A DNA stretch of 64,000 bases from Flammula alnicola (GCA_015499995.1 JADNRV010000030.1:310001-374000), one strand, 5' to 3'; positions 45,367 through 56,986 are shown, counted from the stretch's first letter. Notes: generated by a model not told the origin, from the letters alone. A program made the numbers and translations.

Positions 45367-47136
45367 TCACAATTCGAAGGTTCCTTGACCCCTCTCGCCC
45401 CACGAAATGTCAACAGGACCTTCCCTTTCCCCCATCATTCTGCGGAGCGACCAGATTACGTGGGATCCATCGCGCTCAATGATGACGTCCTTACTCAAAT
45501 CCAAGATATTGCCCATATACCAATTTATTCTCCGTATATTCGGGCATGCTTTCACAAGAGCACGAACAACCTCGGTATTTTCGGAGGGTGACTCGCAGGC
45601 TGAACTGAGGAATTTGATGCCTTGTAACGTTCGTAGGAGTGGCAGCTGGCCGAATACAGGAAATAAGTCACGGTTCTGAAATTATGACAGCAAAAGATGT
45701 TAATTATCTCGTCACTCATGGAGGGAATTGTTAGAATGCTCACGGTTCGAGTTGTTAAGTATTCTGAATGGCCCAGATGCAACCACTGTAAGTTGGGTGC
45801 GATGTCGGAAAGCCTTGTGATCAAATGGCTGAGGTCGTTCTCGGCTTCCACACTTACTTTCTTTAATGTGGGCCCACTACCGCTCAGCTCAAGGAGGTCC
45901 AGAAACGTATCATCGAACGGTGCGCTGCTGATAAGTTCTAGTGGACGAGGCACGGAAACTGCAGACTTCAGAATGGAATGTGTTATGGCCCATCCTGGAT
46001 GTATACGTAACCTTTTCAGACATGGAAGGGTACCAGGAAGCAAAGCGATAGATGAATCGACCCTCACATTTATCAATGAGAGGTGTTCAAGAGTTGGATG
46101 CGAGGCAAGGAAGCGAGCAAGTTCTGTAGAAATAATATCAAAGCTAAAGAGCCGGATCTCGCGGAGAGACCTCCAGTGTGCACCAGTTAAAATGGTGTTC
46201 GCATTCACTGCTTTGCAGTCAGGGTTCGCATACAAAATATACCGGAGTCTCAGGACCTAAAGTGGGATAGCTTGAGCATGTCGTTTGTTCATAGAGGCAT
46301 GGACAAATTTACCTCCAGGTTTGGGCAGTCTTCTACAAGCATCTTTCCACACCGTTCAATGTTTGGAACACCGAATTCACCGACATTGAATGCCTCTGTC
46401 TGCAATAAAAATGATGTCAAATCCCTGAATAAGAAAAACTGGATGAAAAGGCATCAGGGACAATATCACAATACTATATAGATGTATTGGGACATACATT
46501 TGGATTGCGGGTAGGCCTCTGGTACGCAGAATCATCTGTATCTTCAAGTAGAGGCTCGTAGGGCTTTTCGCGGTCGACAACGTCGATGCTCCTCAAAAGA
46601 GGGCAGTACTTGGCAAGCACCATCCATACATCAGCCTCGGCATTGGGGTTGATAAGGGGCGGTGTGCGCGACCATTGAAACGAGGTCAGACCAGCCATTC
46701 CTTTCAACGCAGAGACCAAGATGCGCTCCGCAGCAAGATCCGCGGCATTTTTGGCAGCATCACGAGCTCTGAGAGCGCCAACGTCGTCATCATCCGCTTC
46801 ATCCGCTTCAGGATGAGCTACAGGGAGCGAGGGTGCTTCCAAGTTGCGGAAAATGGCAGGAATAACTGGCTCCTCGACACCTTCGTAGTTCCATTTGATC
46901 TCGGCGGATTGCACCTCCAGTGTGCGGACGTTCTGCGCAAGTGAGTGATTGTCGGCGAATTTTGTCCAAACTGGTGATAGGAGTGGGGCACGGATAATAC
47001 GAAACTGGGTATGATGTGGAGAGACGAGTGAACGTAGCAGAGTGCAGACACCGGCAAGGCTTCTGACATCAACAGGTGACTCTAACGCCCCGGCGATGTG
47101 ATCAAGTGTTTCTGGGGGCAGCTCAATGATTAGCAT
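45367..47136 (-). CDS. F-box protein with leucine-rich-like C-terminal part
   Basis: F-box proteins recruit substrates to SCF ubiquitin ligases through Skp1. The start MLIIELPPETLDHIAGALES and VDVRSLAGVCTLLRSLVSPH form the F-box (residues about 1-45). Further on, VRTLEVQSAEIKW, GLTSFQWSRTPPL and CPLLRSIDVVD are followed by NIERCGKMLVEDCPNLE, then HWRSLREIRLFSFDI, HPTLEHLSLINVRVDSSIAL and LPCLKRLRIHPGWA. These are irregular leucine-rich strands and helices, the usual substrate module of fungal F-box families. Four exons join in frame with GT-AG introns (46493-46405 and others). The frame is open for 36 codons upstream of the chosen start. The substrate is unknown. Confidence 0.8.
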
Positions 47137-47930
47137 GATTTCGTGTTCGAGTGCAAGTATTGAATGTGGTTTTTGCTTGGGCGTAGCAATCTTCCTATGT
47201 ATATTTGCCGCACGGTATTTTCTGCTATTTGCTTGCATCCACATTCATGATTGTCATGTTGATCAGTAATTGAAGTTACAGCCTCGCCGCTCAAACGATC
47301 GAGACTTATGTAATGATGATATGATGCAAATATCAGCGGTCATACGATAAGATAACTTGGCGTGAGTTCCACCAAATACAATGAGCGTGATGATGATGAG
47401 ATGAGAATGTATTTTGATGTGCAAGATAACCTAACACCGGTTTTCTTGTTTGTGCCTGGGCTTTCGCGGGCTTTGCGAATATTCGAAATTTCGGAGCTTT
47501 GAACCGTCCATCCACCGATCACCTGGACCGTGGGCGTATGTTCAAAAGGCATCCGCTTTGGATCGGGCCGGGTCGATGACCAAGCACGCATGCGATCCAA
47601 AGATATTCGGCATTTCAAATCCGGATTTCGAAAATGAATGCTGAGAAGCCCGAGAAAGTCCTGAGCGTCTGGACAAGTCGATTTGTGGCATATGTATGCC
47701 GAGAACCAAACCTGCTATACCAACCAGAGTGAAACTCACAGCTGGCAGGTTGGATAGGCAGACATAGGCACAAATCCAGACTGGCACCCCAACTCGAGTG
47801 GAACTCTGGTGTACAATTGATCAAACATCTTTTATAAATAGTGGTCGCAAATTCATGATTCAAGCAGTAAGATACATGTGCAAGCAGAATGTAAGCTAAT
47901 TGAGATGATAAAGTTAAGTTGATGCAAATA
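47137..47930. other. Between F-box gene and retroelement; probable 3' end of the retroelement
   Basis: These 794 bp should contain the F-box promoter and the untranslated 3' part of the retroelement. tgatgcaaatat occurs at about 47322 and 47920, but I could not establish terminal or split direct repeats by eye. Confidence 0.4.
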
Positions 47931-49828
47931 TTAAGCGTCTGTTAAAGCGTCAAGGGATGGTTGAGAAATGTTATGATTGATGCGGAATTGTTCGAAAATA
48001 GTAGCCAGCTCGTCGACGTGACTCCTCTTGTAAGCCTTCGATGTGCTCATGGGTAAGATCTCCTCCATGCGCCGCCAATACAGCAGGAACGCGAGTGATG
48101 TCCATCCGCCAGTAGCGGCTACAATCTCCGGGGGTACACCTGCCAGGAGTAGCTCGACCGCCCCTCCGATACGGAAGCTGTGACCTAGGACATGAGCCAG
48201 TAATGCCGATGTCCATATGGATGACACGAAGTCAAGGAAGATATGTTTGATCATGTTCTTAACGCCTCCAGATGGTAATCGATAGGCGAAAAGGCTTGCG
48301 GAAGCTGGGATGTCGGTGTTGACGTCGAGATGATTCTGGAGAGCTTTACAAGGGCATAAGGAGTCATCGCGAGCTGTTAAGATGATCGTGGCGCCCTCCT
48401 CTTTGGTAGTTTTCGTCCAAGGTATGCGGAAATGCGCTGATCGCGTACCATCTCGCAATGTGCGGAAAGTCACACTAGGGTGAATGAGCAGACTGAAATT
48501 AAGGAAAGAATAATGAGTACATACTGGGATGATCGGGTGACATGATAGAAAGGATCAAAGGAGGCATCGACGGAGACGGTTGTTTCACCCAAGCGCCGGC
48601 AACCCCAGAATGTGCAGAGCACGACCGCCCACACTGCTGCATGGAAAGGAATGGATAATGTGAGGGCGCGATGCAGGCATGAGAGGTGTTCGACGGAGAC
48701 TGGTGCGCGCAAAGGGCGCTTGTGTTTGGCGCCTTCTTTGTTTGCCGCTTTGCGAGCAAAGTCGACCCAGACGTCGTCTTCGCCATGCCAGGGTGCGTAG
48801 TTGACGAGGTGCCAGCTTCGAATGCCGGAGAGCCATCCTTTGATCGTGCCGCCAGGGTGTAGGCCCTTGTGTTCCGCGATGAAGGCGCAGATGAGCGCGT
48901 ATGAGGCTGGCATTCTGTCCTCCTCGGAGATTGCGTATTTGTCGCAGAATTGGGTCCAGCGTAAAGGGCCCGCGGCGTAGGACGATTTTGTCGCCGGTGC
49001 GAGTGCGCCGCGGATAGTCATCATGACTGGCTCGACGAGTTCGTCAGGGATGAGATTGTTGAGTTGAGCGCGATGTTGTTTGGCAAATGGAGTATCCCAC
49101 ACGAATAAACGATCCCCGGCCGCAACGTGAGGATGGAGAGCACTGTCCGCAATGCTGCATCCAGCCTTGGGCTTGCGCGGTTTGATAACTCGTGATGCCT
49201 CGCGGGAAGGGTAGTTCGTAAAAAGGCTTGGTGGATGTGACGAAGAGGGGATGGTATGGATCAATGATAAGTCCGATTGTAAGTTACTGGTATGGCAAGG
49301 GAATGGATGCAAATTTGAAGACAATGGTACGTGCAGAGGGGAATTTTTTTGTGATAATGATACATGTGCTTGGGATTGAGGAGATGCTGATGATAAGGAT
49401 GAGATTGTGGTATTGTGCAAATGATGGGAATTCTGAACGGAGATGGAACGAGTACTATGTGCTACGGAATGCGAGGGGTTATTTAAAAAAGGGTTGGGAT
49501 TGAAACTATGAGAGAACGTGGGGCGCGGTAAAGGCTTGACGTCTTCACCCACGTCTCTCTCGACAGCACGCGCCGCCGAAAAAATGAAAGGGTTTAGACT
49601 AGACATTATAAAAACAATTGCGAAGCTCATCTGGGAGCGTGAAAGACGGGAAGATTTGCTTACCCTGTGACCCTGGTTCTCCGCGCGAGATAGGGTCTGC
49701 AGGATTTGCAGCTGAAGCGACGTATGCGAGCTCTGGAGTGATGAATAATGGAAGGAGGACGGCGTAAGTACGCCTGACCGATAAGTTGATATGATGGTTG
49801 CGGCTACGGCCTTTGTCGAGCGCGCCAA
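47931..49828 (-). CDS. Retroelement tyrosine recombinase
   Basis: Exons 49828-48525 and 48474-47931 join to 615 aa across a 50-nt intron, restoring HVTRSSHVTFRTLRDGTRSA. The core-binding half contains MMTIRGALAPATKSSYAAGP, RWTQFCDKYAISEEDRMPAS and GTIKGWLSGIRSWHLVNYAP. The catalytic half has CTFWGCRRLGETTVS (first Arg), GHSFRIGGAVELLLAGVPPE (His-x2-Arg box) and IVAATGGWTSLAFLLYWRRM, with the final Tyr of LLYWRR. That gives the R..HxxR..Y set of phage-integrase-like enzymes. The first about 75 residues overlap the RNase H end in another frame, so the true start may lie below 49600. It would insert the circular cDNA by recombination. Confidence 0.87.
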
Positions 49829-52279
49829 TGGTGCCGTTGTTGTCGGAGTGGATGAGTAGGCGGGTGTCGTGAAATCCGCTGGCCTGTAGGAAATAGACCA
49901 GTAGCTCTATTGCGACTGTTTCCAGCCAGCAGATGTCCCTGCCGAAAATCTTCCAGGATGGCTGAAGGCGGAATGCCGCCCACTCATCGCCCATCACAAT
50001 GCCGATGCCCCAGGATGTCGAGGCGTCAACGAAAAGATGTAAGTCCCTGGTGAGGCCTCGAGGGCGCAATGTCCTCGAGACGCCGATGACGGAGAGTGTA
50101 TTGAGCCACCATTTGAGATCGGATATGACCGATTTCGGTGGAAACAAGATGGCATATTCCCTATCTGCTGGGAATTTCGACGCGAAGTTCGAGAGGGAAG
50201 CGAGGTGTGAGCGGCCCTCCCTGTAGACGAAGGAGATGTGACATAGGGACCCATGAATCTTCTGGACATCCAGTAGTTGGCAAGGATGCCCCGAGAACCT
50301 ATCGAGGAATTGTCGAACGCGGCCGAAGAACTTGAGGCGCTTCTCTTCCGGTAAGCTGACTAGTTTGTTCGGAATGTCCCAGAGGAACCCAATAAACGTG
50401 GTGACGAATTTGAATGTGTCGTCTCCTTTTTCTTCGTGCCATGGAATGCCCAGAGGCGCGATGCGGCGAAGCATCTCGGCCTTGTCGTAATCGTATGTGA
50501 AATCGCCGTCGACATAAGTTCCCGTGGGAGAAGGGAATCGGAAGACGTTTAAATCGTCTTCGTACTTCGGTACAGGTGCAACTCCTTCACCATCCCAAAT
50601 GTCGACAGACGCATTCGACGCCATGCTTGAGTTGCTACTCGCGCAGGCGGCGCTGAACGGGTGTGCATGATCGATGAAGAATTGGCCCGGAAGCCCTTGG
50701 ACAACCAACCAGGGCTTGTGCGATGGGTGAACTGGGCATGTGCGATGGAATTTTGCAATGTCGAGGGTACAGACTTGAGTACCCGGGGGGGCATGTGCAA
50801 TCTGATGAATGGATATGAGCTGTCTACTCGATGTGAGAGGCAAATGACGAGGTAAATCGTGAATCGTGAATCGTGATGGAATAGAGCGCGGATGAGTCGC
50901 GAGATGTGGCACAAGCCGAGTGGTATGTCACCCAGAGGTGAGCGAATAGCGATGGAAATGTATAGCGATTTGTGAACGTATCACAAATGGCATGTATATT
51001 GGCATGAGCCGAATGGGATGGACTCTCGAATGATCGAGTTCAAAGGTAACGCGTGGATGCAAATACCCGAACAACATGTAGATGATGAGTGAGAAACCAG
51101 ACTCTCGCACTAAACGCAGAGAGCCGGTGTAATAGGGTGGATAGAAGGGTGAATTTATTGATATTAAATACTCACGATGTCAGCGACCTTCGACGCGGTG
51201 TCGAATCTCGTAGGAAAGTCGTCTTTCGAGATGTGCGAATTAACAGAGTCGTGTTCTTTGGTGCTCTTCGAGAGGTGTCGGCAGATCCGAACTTTGTCTG
51301 GAGTGTCGCCTGGTTGGGGTTGGACCACTGCGATGATGGGAGATGCGTGGAATGGGCCGCGAAGAGTACGTTCGACCTCTTTGCGGGTGTATGGTCCAGA
51401 CATGCGGCCAGATGCGACCTCCTTGCGGAGATAGTCCTGAATAATGTCAATGTGTTCGAAAAATGAAGGGTTATGTGGAAGAATAATGGTCTCTCGAATG
51501 TCAGGCATGCGCCCTAAAGGAAAACCGTGCAAAAGGTTGTGTACAAGGAGAGGATAAGAGGACGTGAGATTATGTTTATCTAAAAGAGATTCGAAGGCGA
51601 CTGCGTTATATGGATGGATTACTCTAGAGAAAATATCTTCGTGAAGGTGAATGGAAGCATCAAATTGTGGTCTATGGAAAATAGAAGACGAAAAATCGGT
51701 ATAAGTAAGGCAAGGTGGGCGCGAGGTAGCTAGGAATTCTTCAAACGTCGGAAGGGCGCGCGCGGCAAGTCCAGGAGAATGCGTGGTGGCCTTTTCCGCA
51801 GTAAGAGCAGATGTGGGCGCGCTCGTCTTTGGGATGGGAGCATTCTGATCGATCGCCCTTGAGGTTGAAGCGGATGCAAATTTCCTTGTTGTCGGGCGCT
51901 CGGAGAATTCGGTTGGAGTATTTTGCCCAGGTAGGTTTTCCGTCACTGGATTTTGCGGGCGTTGTGTCGTTAGAGTGGGATAGGATGGTGTGGCCCCTCC
52001 GGGCGCATAAGATGCAGCAAGCGGGGAGGGGAGACTTCGAGCTGCCAGATGGAAAGGGAGAGGAGTTGGTGGATGAAGAGTAAGAGTTGCCAGGACGTGA
52101 GAACCGTCCGTTGCTGCCACCGCTACGAGGTGGGAAATTCTGCGATTTTCCCAGACCCTGCAAAACCTCGAGGGTGCGAGCCCATGTCTTGGCCTCGGAT
52201 TTTGCGAGAGCATAAAGGTCGGCATAATGCGCGGCGTTGTATTCTTTCTTCTCACTCCAGAATTCTTGACGGAGTTCAA
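49599..52279 (-). CDS. Retroelement reverse transcriptase / RNase H, with intron
   Basis: Exons 52279-51176 and 50801-49599 join in phase 0 to 768 aa. The junction restores the RT motif RFDTASKVADI | IAHAPPGTQVCTLDIAKFHR. Motif A is LDIAKFHRTCPV, motif C is the catalytic KYEDDLNVFR (Y-x-D-D), and the thumb/connection GSLCHISFVYREGRSHLASL follows. RNase H residues are visible in DLHLFVDASTSWGIGIVMGD, ICWLETVAIELLVYFLQ, LLIHSDNNGTIGALDKGRSR and YVASAANPADPISRG. The first about 180 residues overlap gag and look Pro/Ser-rich, so the true start may be nearer TFEEFLATSRPP (about 51730), reached by splicing or frameshifting. All key residues are intact. Confidence 0.88.
50802..51175 (-). other. Intron in retroelement pol
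   Basis: The donor ATC|gtgagt and the acceptor catcag|ATT join conserved RT residues in frame. The 374-nt length is unusual for this window, where introns are near 55 nt, so it may carry other signals. Confidence 0.75.
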
Positions 52280-53183
52280 GCTCTAGAGACTTCCAGGCCT
52301 CGTATGTATCATCTTTGTCAATCTGTGAATTGAAGAAATTAAAATGATCAGAGAACCACCCAGCAAAGCTGCCGGATGGTCCCTCCTTGTCTCGCTCTTG
52401 TTGAAATCTGTACATTTGCCAGCCAGCCTCTGACCACTGGCTGCATGTCAAGGATAGTTCAGCGCCGAGCTTGTTAGACAGCTTCGCGATGTCCAGAATT
52501 TTTAACCCTTTGGACATGCCGTCCAACGGGTTCGCTTTAACCGTATCCAGCATTGCCGCGCTGTCAATTATGTAACGCAGATTCTTGTTTAGAAAGAAAG
52601 GAAGAGGTATTGCGACGCAATCCTCTGTATCGAACATAATTTGAGGGAAAATAATTGTAGCGGGTACACCTACAACTCGGGGTACAATATCTGCCCCATT
52701 CATGCAACGTCTCTTTGCCAATCTCGCCTCAAGCGATTTTTCGACAACGTCTGAAGAAGCGAGCGGTCTCTTCAATGATTGGCTCTCACCTTTGGTCTTC
52801 TGAATTCCCGCGAGCCATTTCGTCACGGAGATAGTCATGACATCTTTGTAATGTTCTCGGATGTTGTCATCCAGTAGATCGGATAGATCGTCTTCATCGA
52901 TCGTGATCAGGGAGGCTATATCTGAGCCCTTGTTAGGGTAATTGGCTGGATCGAGGGCGTTGTTCGCAGTTTTTGACATCCTGGAGATGTTAGCAAGTTC
53001 GATTTTTTTGTTTGTCTCGAGCTTGTTATACAGAGATAATCCCTTGAGAATAATAGCTACCTCTGGGCTGATATGAGTACGAGGTACTCTAGCAGCCGGC
53101 AGATCCGCTTGGGCAGCTTGCTCGTTGCCAACTTGGTTGTTGTTGGCCTGAGGGGTATCAAGGGGAGCAGTCACTTCAGTCAT
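51741..53183 (-). CDS. Retroelement Gag-like protein with zinc-knuckle region
   Basis: One uninterrupted frame of 480 aa from ATG 53183. The N-terminal half is helical and charged: TEVTAPLDTPQANNN, ARVPRTHISPEVAIILKGLS and LITIDEDDLSDLLDDNIREH. The middle holds CSQWSEAGWQMYRFQQERD and SFAGWFSDHFNFFNSQIDKD, likely the capsid-like core. A Ser/Gly/Arg-rich linker follows. The C-terminus has Cys/His clusters: CCILCARRGHTILSH and CSHPKDERAHICSYCGKGHH, probably nucleic-acid binding. It overlaps the pol frame by 539 nt, with pol offset by one base. No homology beyond this element class was recognised. Confidence 0.85.
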   Translation of the reverse strand: MTEVTAPLDTPQANNNQVGNEQAAQADLPAARVPRTHISPEVAIILKGLSLYNKLETNKKIELANISRMSKTANNALDPANYPNKGSDIASLITIDEDDLSDLLDDNIREHYKDVMTISVTKWLAGIQKTKGESQSLKRPLASSDVVEKSLEARLAKRRCMNGADIVPRVVGVPATIIFPQIMFDTEDCVAIPLPFFLNKNLRYIIDSAAMLDTVKANPLDGMSKGLKILDIAKLSNKLGAELSLTCSQWSEAGWQMYRFQQERDKEGPSGSFAGWFSDHFNFFNSQIDKDDTYEAWKSLELELRQEFWSEKKEYNAAHYADLYALAKSEAKTWARTLEVLQGLGKSQNFPPRSGGSNGRFSRPGNSYSSSTNSSPFPSGSSKSPLPACCILCARRGHTILSHSNDTTPAKSSDGKPTWAKYSNRILRAPDNKEICIRFNLKGDRSECSHPKDERAHICSYCGKGHHAFSWTCRARPSDV

Positions 53184-53418
53184 GGATGAAAAGATGAGAT
53201 TTTCGGAATATAAGTTAAAAAGGATAAGGAGTATCAGAAAAAACAGTCAAAAGAAATGCTATGGATGTCAAATAACTTGGGATGAGATTTTTTTCGCGTC
53301 GGAACAAATCTCAGAAGACGAAGAAGAGTTATTCTTCTTCGAAGATGAAATAATCTGCTTATATAATATACTGATTAGATCACGGTTGGTTCCGACGCTT
53401 TTCTTTATCTTATCCTAA

Positions 53419-53439
53419 GATGAGCCCTATGGGCTCATC
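53419..53439. repeat. 9-bp-arm palindrome at the retroelement 5' side
   Basis: The arms GATGAGCCC and GGGCTCATC are perfect and are separated by TAT. It lies 236 bp outside the gag ATG and 14 bp before the ATG of the next gene. It may mark the element boundary or be a recombinase site; no copy was seen on the 3' side. Confidence 0.65.
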
Positions 53440-53453
53440 GCGGATTCACCTAC

Positions 53454-53866
53454 ATGTATCTCCTTCGTGCCACATCTACCATATCCGCTCGGACTTCCAT
53501 TGTACGGCCACGCTCGTTGTCTTCTATAGGTTCTTTCAAACATCGTTCAACATCCGCAAGAGAGTTCAAAGTTATCTTGGACAACGACACCCTCTACATT
53601 GAGCAGCCGCTCGCCGAAGCACTGGGATGGAAACCGGACGTGTCCTCTCAGGGCATACCTTTGACTCTTAGCGGTTGGCAGCCGCATTATTTTGCCATTA
53701 CACGAACTGGCACCGATGCAGGTACGTTCATTCAGATTGATATTTCAATTGTGCACTGAAGGTCCCTTTTGCAGACCTCCTAGCTCGAGAAACCGTCGAG
53801 AGTAGTCGGGATCCTCGAGTGCAGGAGATACTACAGTACTTGAAAGATTCTGACGCCAAGAGTTGA
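53454..53866 (+). CDS. Small protein, probably mitochondrial
   Basis: Two exons give about 118 aa. MYLLRATSTISARTSIVRPR begins a typical mitochondrial presequence (Arg, Ser, Thr, no acidic residues). FKVILDNDTLYIEQPLAEAL and GWKPDVSSQGIPLTLSGWQP then form a compact conserved-looking core, followed by HYFAITRTGTDA, DLLARETVESSRDPRVQEIL and QYLKDSDAKS. The intron is GT-AG (from 53721). I do not recognise the family. The retroelement reaches almost to its start codon, so its promoter may be partly element-derived. Confidence 0.68.
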
Positions 53867-54337
53867 GCTGGCTGTGAGCTGGCCTGTTCATTCATAGTGC
53901 TTTGTTGATTGGACGCCCCGACAATAGTCGCACAGGTGGCGATAATCAGAGTGCTGATCGTGATAGATATGGATTAGGTGCTGTAGCTGCAAGCAGAGAT
54001 TGATTTTAGTGTTAGCTAAGACGGACAAGCGACAGGAGTTGAGGAAGTTCATTTGTTTCGAGGTGTAGTTGTAGATTGGCCCCAGGTGAAGATAAAATTA
54101 CACTGTTCCATTACCACCAGGTGGTTCTTATGTATTCCGCAGCGCGCCATGTCGTAAGAAACGGACGCCACTCGCCACCGCCTCAGGCTCAAAGAAAGTC
54201 GGAAATTGGTCGGAAAGAAACAAAATAGACGCGTCGAAATCACCTGACAAGAACTGGTCGCGTTTCTCTCCGACTCTCATGCTGACTCTTGCCACACTGT
54301 CATAGTTTTAACATCAAGCGCCGCGCTAAGTTTAACA
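53867..54337. other. Intergenic
   Basis: These 471 bp are same-strand spacing containing the 3' UTR of the small gene and the promoter of the next. Nothing specific is recognised. Confidence 0.4.
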
Positions 54338-56176
54338 ATGAGCCAGGACGTTAACGACCCCGACAAGAGGGGCAGAAGAAGGAGCGCCTCCTCCGCATTT
54401 CGTTCTCTCCAAGTTCGCTCTCCCCAACTCTCGGAACAAGCAGCTCTCTTTTCCAAGATTCGGAATCTCAACAATCTAGCGCTGACGTCTATTGGGTCCT
54501 TGTTTTCTGGACCTCCTTTGTCGAGGAATGGTGGTCATCTGCAGAATGATGGAACTGCTGAATCTGATACCTCTTGGCCGTGGCGCGATAAACTTGAAGG
54601 AGCAATGGACACGGGCTGTGAAGACGAGGATCTAACCCCGCTGACTAAAGACTATTGCTATCTTCGGGCAGAAGATTACTGCGCTGCAAAAGCCCTGAAT
54701 GGTGTGGCGCACTCTGTCGCCCTATCCTCGGACTCCATCAGATCACCAGAAATCGGTCGTTCAGGATCGTCGCAGGCGCATATATCGACTCGTTTTCCCG
54801 AGGTACGGCGCTTCTTCGGTGGGATTTCTCGTTCTCGTCGGGCTACGTATCAGGACGAGAACACCGCCTATGGTGCTCTTTACCCAACTAACGGACCCGC
54901 ATGGTCTGCCCCGTGTTCGAAACCGCCAATAGCTACCTCGTCTCCGACGCTTCCCTCGGATTCTGCTTCTGTATCTCTGCCTGCTGCTTCTTCCCTTGGC
55001 TCTGTGTCTTCTACACGCTGTGAGAATATCTTACTATCGTCACTGGACTTGATAAATTGACATTGTCGCTTTCAGCGGGCAATTTTGAAACGCCTCCTCT
55101 AACGCCGGATTCATTCAACAATCATGCGCTTCCTTCTTCTGGATTGTCTCTTTCTCGTTTTGATTCTTCCTTCGGCCTCGATGCTTTGTGTTCCTCCGGA
55201 GTCTACGATAATTTATTTCCCGTCTCTCCGAGTCAAGGCGAACAAGAAAAGGACGACGAAGATGACAATGTTCTTTATACAGGCCCGAATCTTCTGGAAG
55301 TCAAGGAAGGGAAGAAGCCCGAACGACGTATTGTACGTTTGATTCCATGTCCAACACCCTCATCCACCTTAATTTTTGCAGAACGAGACCGATAGTATCC
55401 CGCGCGATACAAATCCTGGAGAACCAGCTACTAATTCTCCTGCTCTCGTTGACGATCAGGCAGAGTGGTACGGGTTGGAATATACTCTGGAGCTCAGCTC
55501 GAGAGAACGCCAGCCATCTGACACTCAATCGATTTCCGCGGGTGAACATTCCAGGGTCCGATACTTTCCCCGCTTATCGCTCTCCAATTTCTGACAACAA
55601 GTTATTGTTTTAGAGCCATGAATCCTGGGCTGCAATCCACCAGGGAAGAATCCACCCATTTTTTGAAGACGAAGATTACCTTCGGTGGAAGAATTGGCAT
55701 CGCTTCTTGGATCGTCAAGATGAGAAAAAGAGGCATCGGAAGGGCTTGGAGTTCAAAGCGCGCTCGAAGGATATGGCCTGGCTCTTTGCGGAAGAAATTA
55801 GGATCAGGGATGTTTTATACTGGCAACAGGTTAGTTGTGGTCTGGCACTTTATCTTCGGAAGCGTTGCGGTTACTGATTGACCATTTTTGTCGCCCTGTT
55901 TCTGTTTTATGATAGGAGCGCTATGGTGTTGTGGCTCGAGATATAAAGGAAAGGCTTCAGTATATTACTGAACGGCGACCGGTGAATCTAGTGTTGTTCT
56001 ACTTGGTCACACCTTACTCATGATCAAGGTCGATTGCTACATAGGATCCATTCTTTCCGCCGAAAAGGCATCACTGGGGATGGTACTTGAAACGTTCGCG
56101 CTCCCTAGGTTGTCTACGTGAGTTAAAACCGAATGAAGTCGTCACAGCCGACGAGAATGCAGTGAGCCAAAAGTAA
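54338..56176 (+). CDS. Uncharacterised protein, Ser-rich with a charged helical C-terminal part
   Basis: I recognise no family. Six exons join in frame: 54338-55021, then from 55076 with SGNFETPPLTPDSFNNHALP, a short exon from 55381, one from about 55614, one from 55918, and the last from about 56045 to TAA 56174-56176. The first 230 residues are Ser-rich with basic patches (DPDKRGRRRSASSAFRSLQV) and look disordered. After DDEDDNVLYTGPNLLEVKEG there is EWYGLEYTLELSSRERQPSD. The last about 130 residues look folded and helical: SWAAIHQGRIHPFFEDEDYL, RWKNWHRFLDRQDEKKRHRK and KDMAWLFAEEIRIRDVLYWQ. They end RHHWGWYLKRSRSLGCLREL. No membrane segment. The C-terminal W/R-rich module is the part likely to be conserved. 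Confidence 0.68.
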
Positions 56177-56986
56177 GTAGTGGAAATGTACAATCCTCGA
56201 AGATAAATTGTATTTGTAGATGATATCCAGTTTGTTTAACAGAGTCGTTTGGCTCCTTAATGTTATGGATTTGGTCCTTGGAGACGGAGTGAAATGGCGG
56301 CTATTATGTTGCTGCTGGCAGTGGCCGTTGTTGCTATGAATATATTCACAGAAAGATATTCGATATTTTTGTACTTGAACCTGGCAACTGGTCGAAAGAA
56401 GCACTTAGAAAACGGCGCCCACTGTCATGTTCACACTGGGGCCATTTAATCCGAGACGCTTTATGTCAAGTCCCCTGTCAAGATAGTCTTTTCCTTTCAA
56501 AATTTGACGCGGCATGAAGTCGATTTACAGTTTTTCCTGCATAGGCTTAGAAACGCTCAACGTTACTCGATTTCTGTCTTTTATCTGAGGTTCATATGCA
56601 ATGTAAGCGCCCTAAACACGCTAGCACATGGTTGTTCCACGAGGCGCGAGACAGCTTACGTCAGATCTTGGCTGACCAAATGAATCGCGTCCCTTGATCT
56701 CTGTCTCATGCCCTGAATTCCTTCCGCGAAGGCTTTCTCACTTCCACCCTTATTACCTCCACCACCGCTCTCTCTCTGCGCGCCTTTGGCCACTCGTCTG
56801 CCTCTTTCTTATCGCCTCCAGCTACTCAGCTGCCCCACATTCGTTACTTTTAACTTCGACTTCGTTCTCCCTCGTTGCTACGGACCCTTCCTAGCAAGTT
56901 TACTCAGCAACTGATCCCTCTTTGGTCGAAATCTCCCCCATTTCGAAGTTGCTCCAGTGTTATTAGACGTCTTGCTCACTTATAGT
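56177..56986. other. Intergenic
   Basis: This 810-bp stretch is AT-rich between 56210 and 56400. From about 56690 there is a long CT-rich run leading to the next ATG, as in many fungal promoters. No gene is seen. Confidence 0.45.

Larger units (their letters stand above)
47931..53183 (-). mobile_element. Tyrosine-recombinase retrotransposon (DIRS/Ngaro-like), apparently intact
   Basis: On the minus strand the order is gag, RT/RNase H, tyrosine recombinase, which is that of Ngaro-type elements, rather than integrase-bearing LTR elements. All three frames are open once two introns are removed (51175-50802 in pol, 48524-48475 in the recombinase). No DDE integrase or aspartic protease was recognised. 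The coordinates cover the coding part only. The 5' untranslated part probably reaches the palindrome at 53419-53439. No LTRs were seen, as expected for the class; split direct repeats were not located. Confidence 0.88.

Noticed and set aside
47250..47930. Long terminal repeats or split direct repeats of the retroelement
   Set aside because: Comparison by eye with 53184-53460 found only short chance matches; a computed self-alignment is needed.
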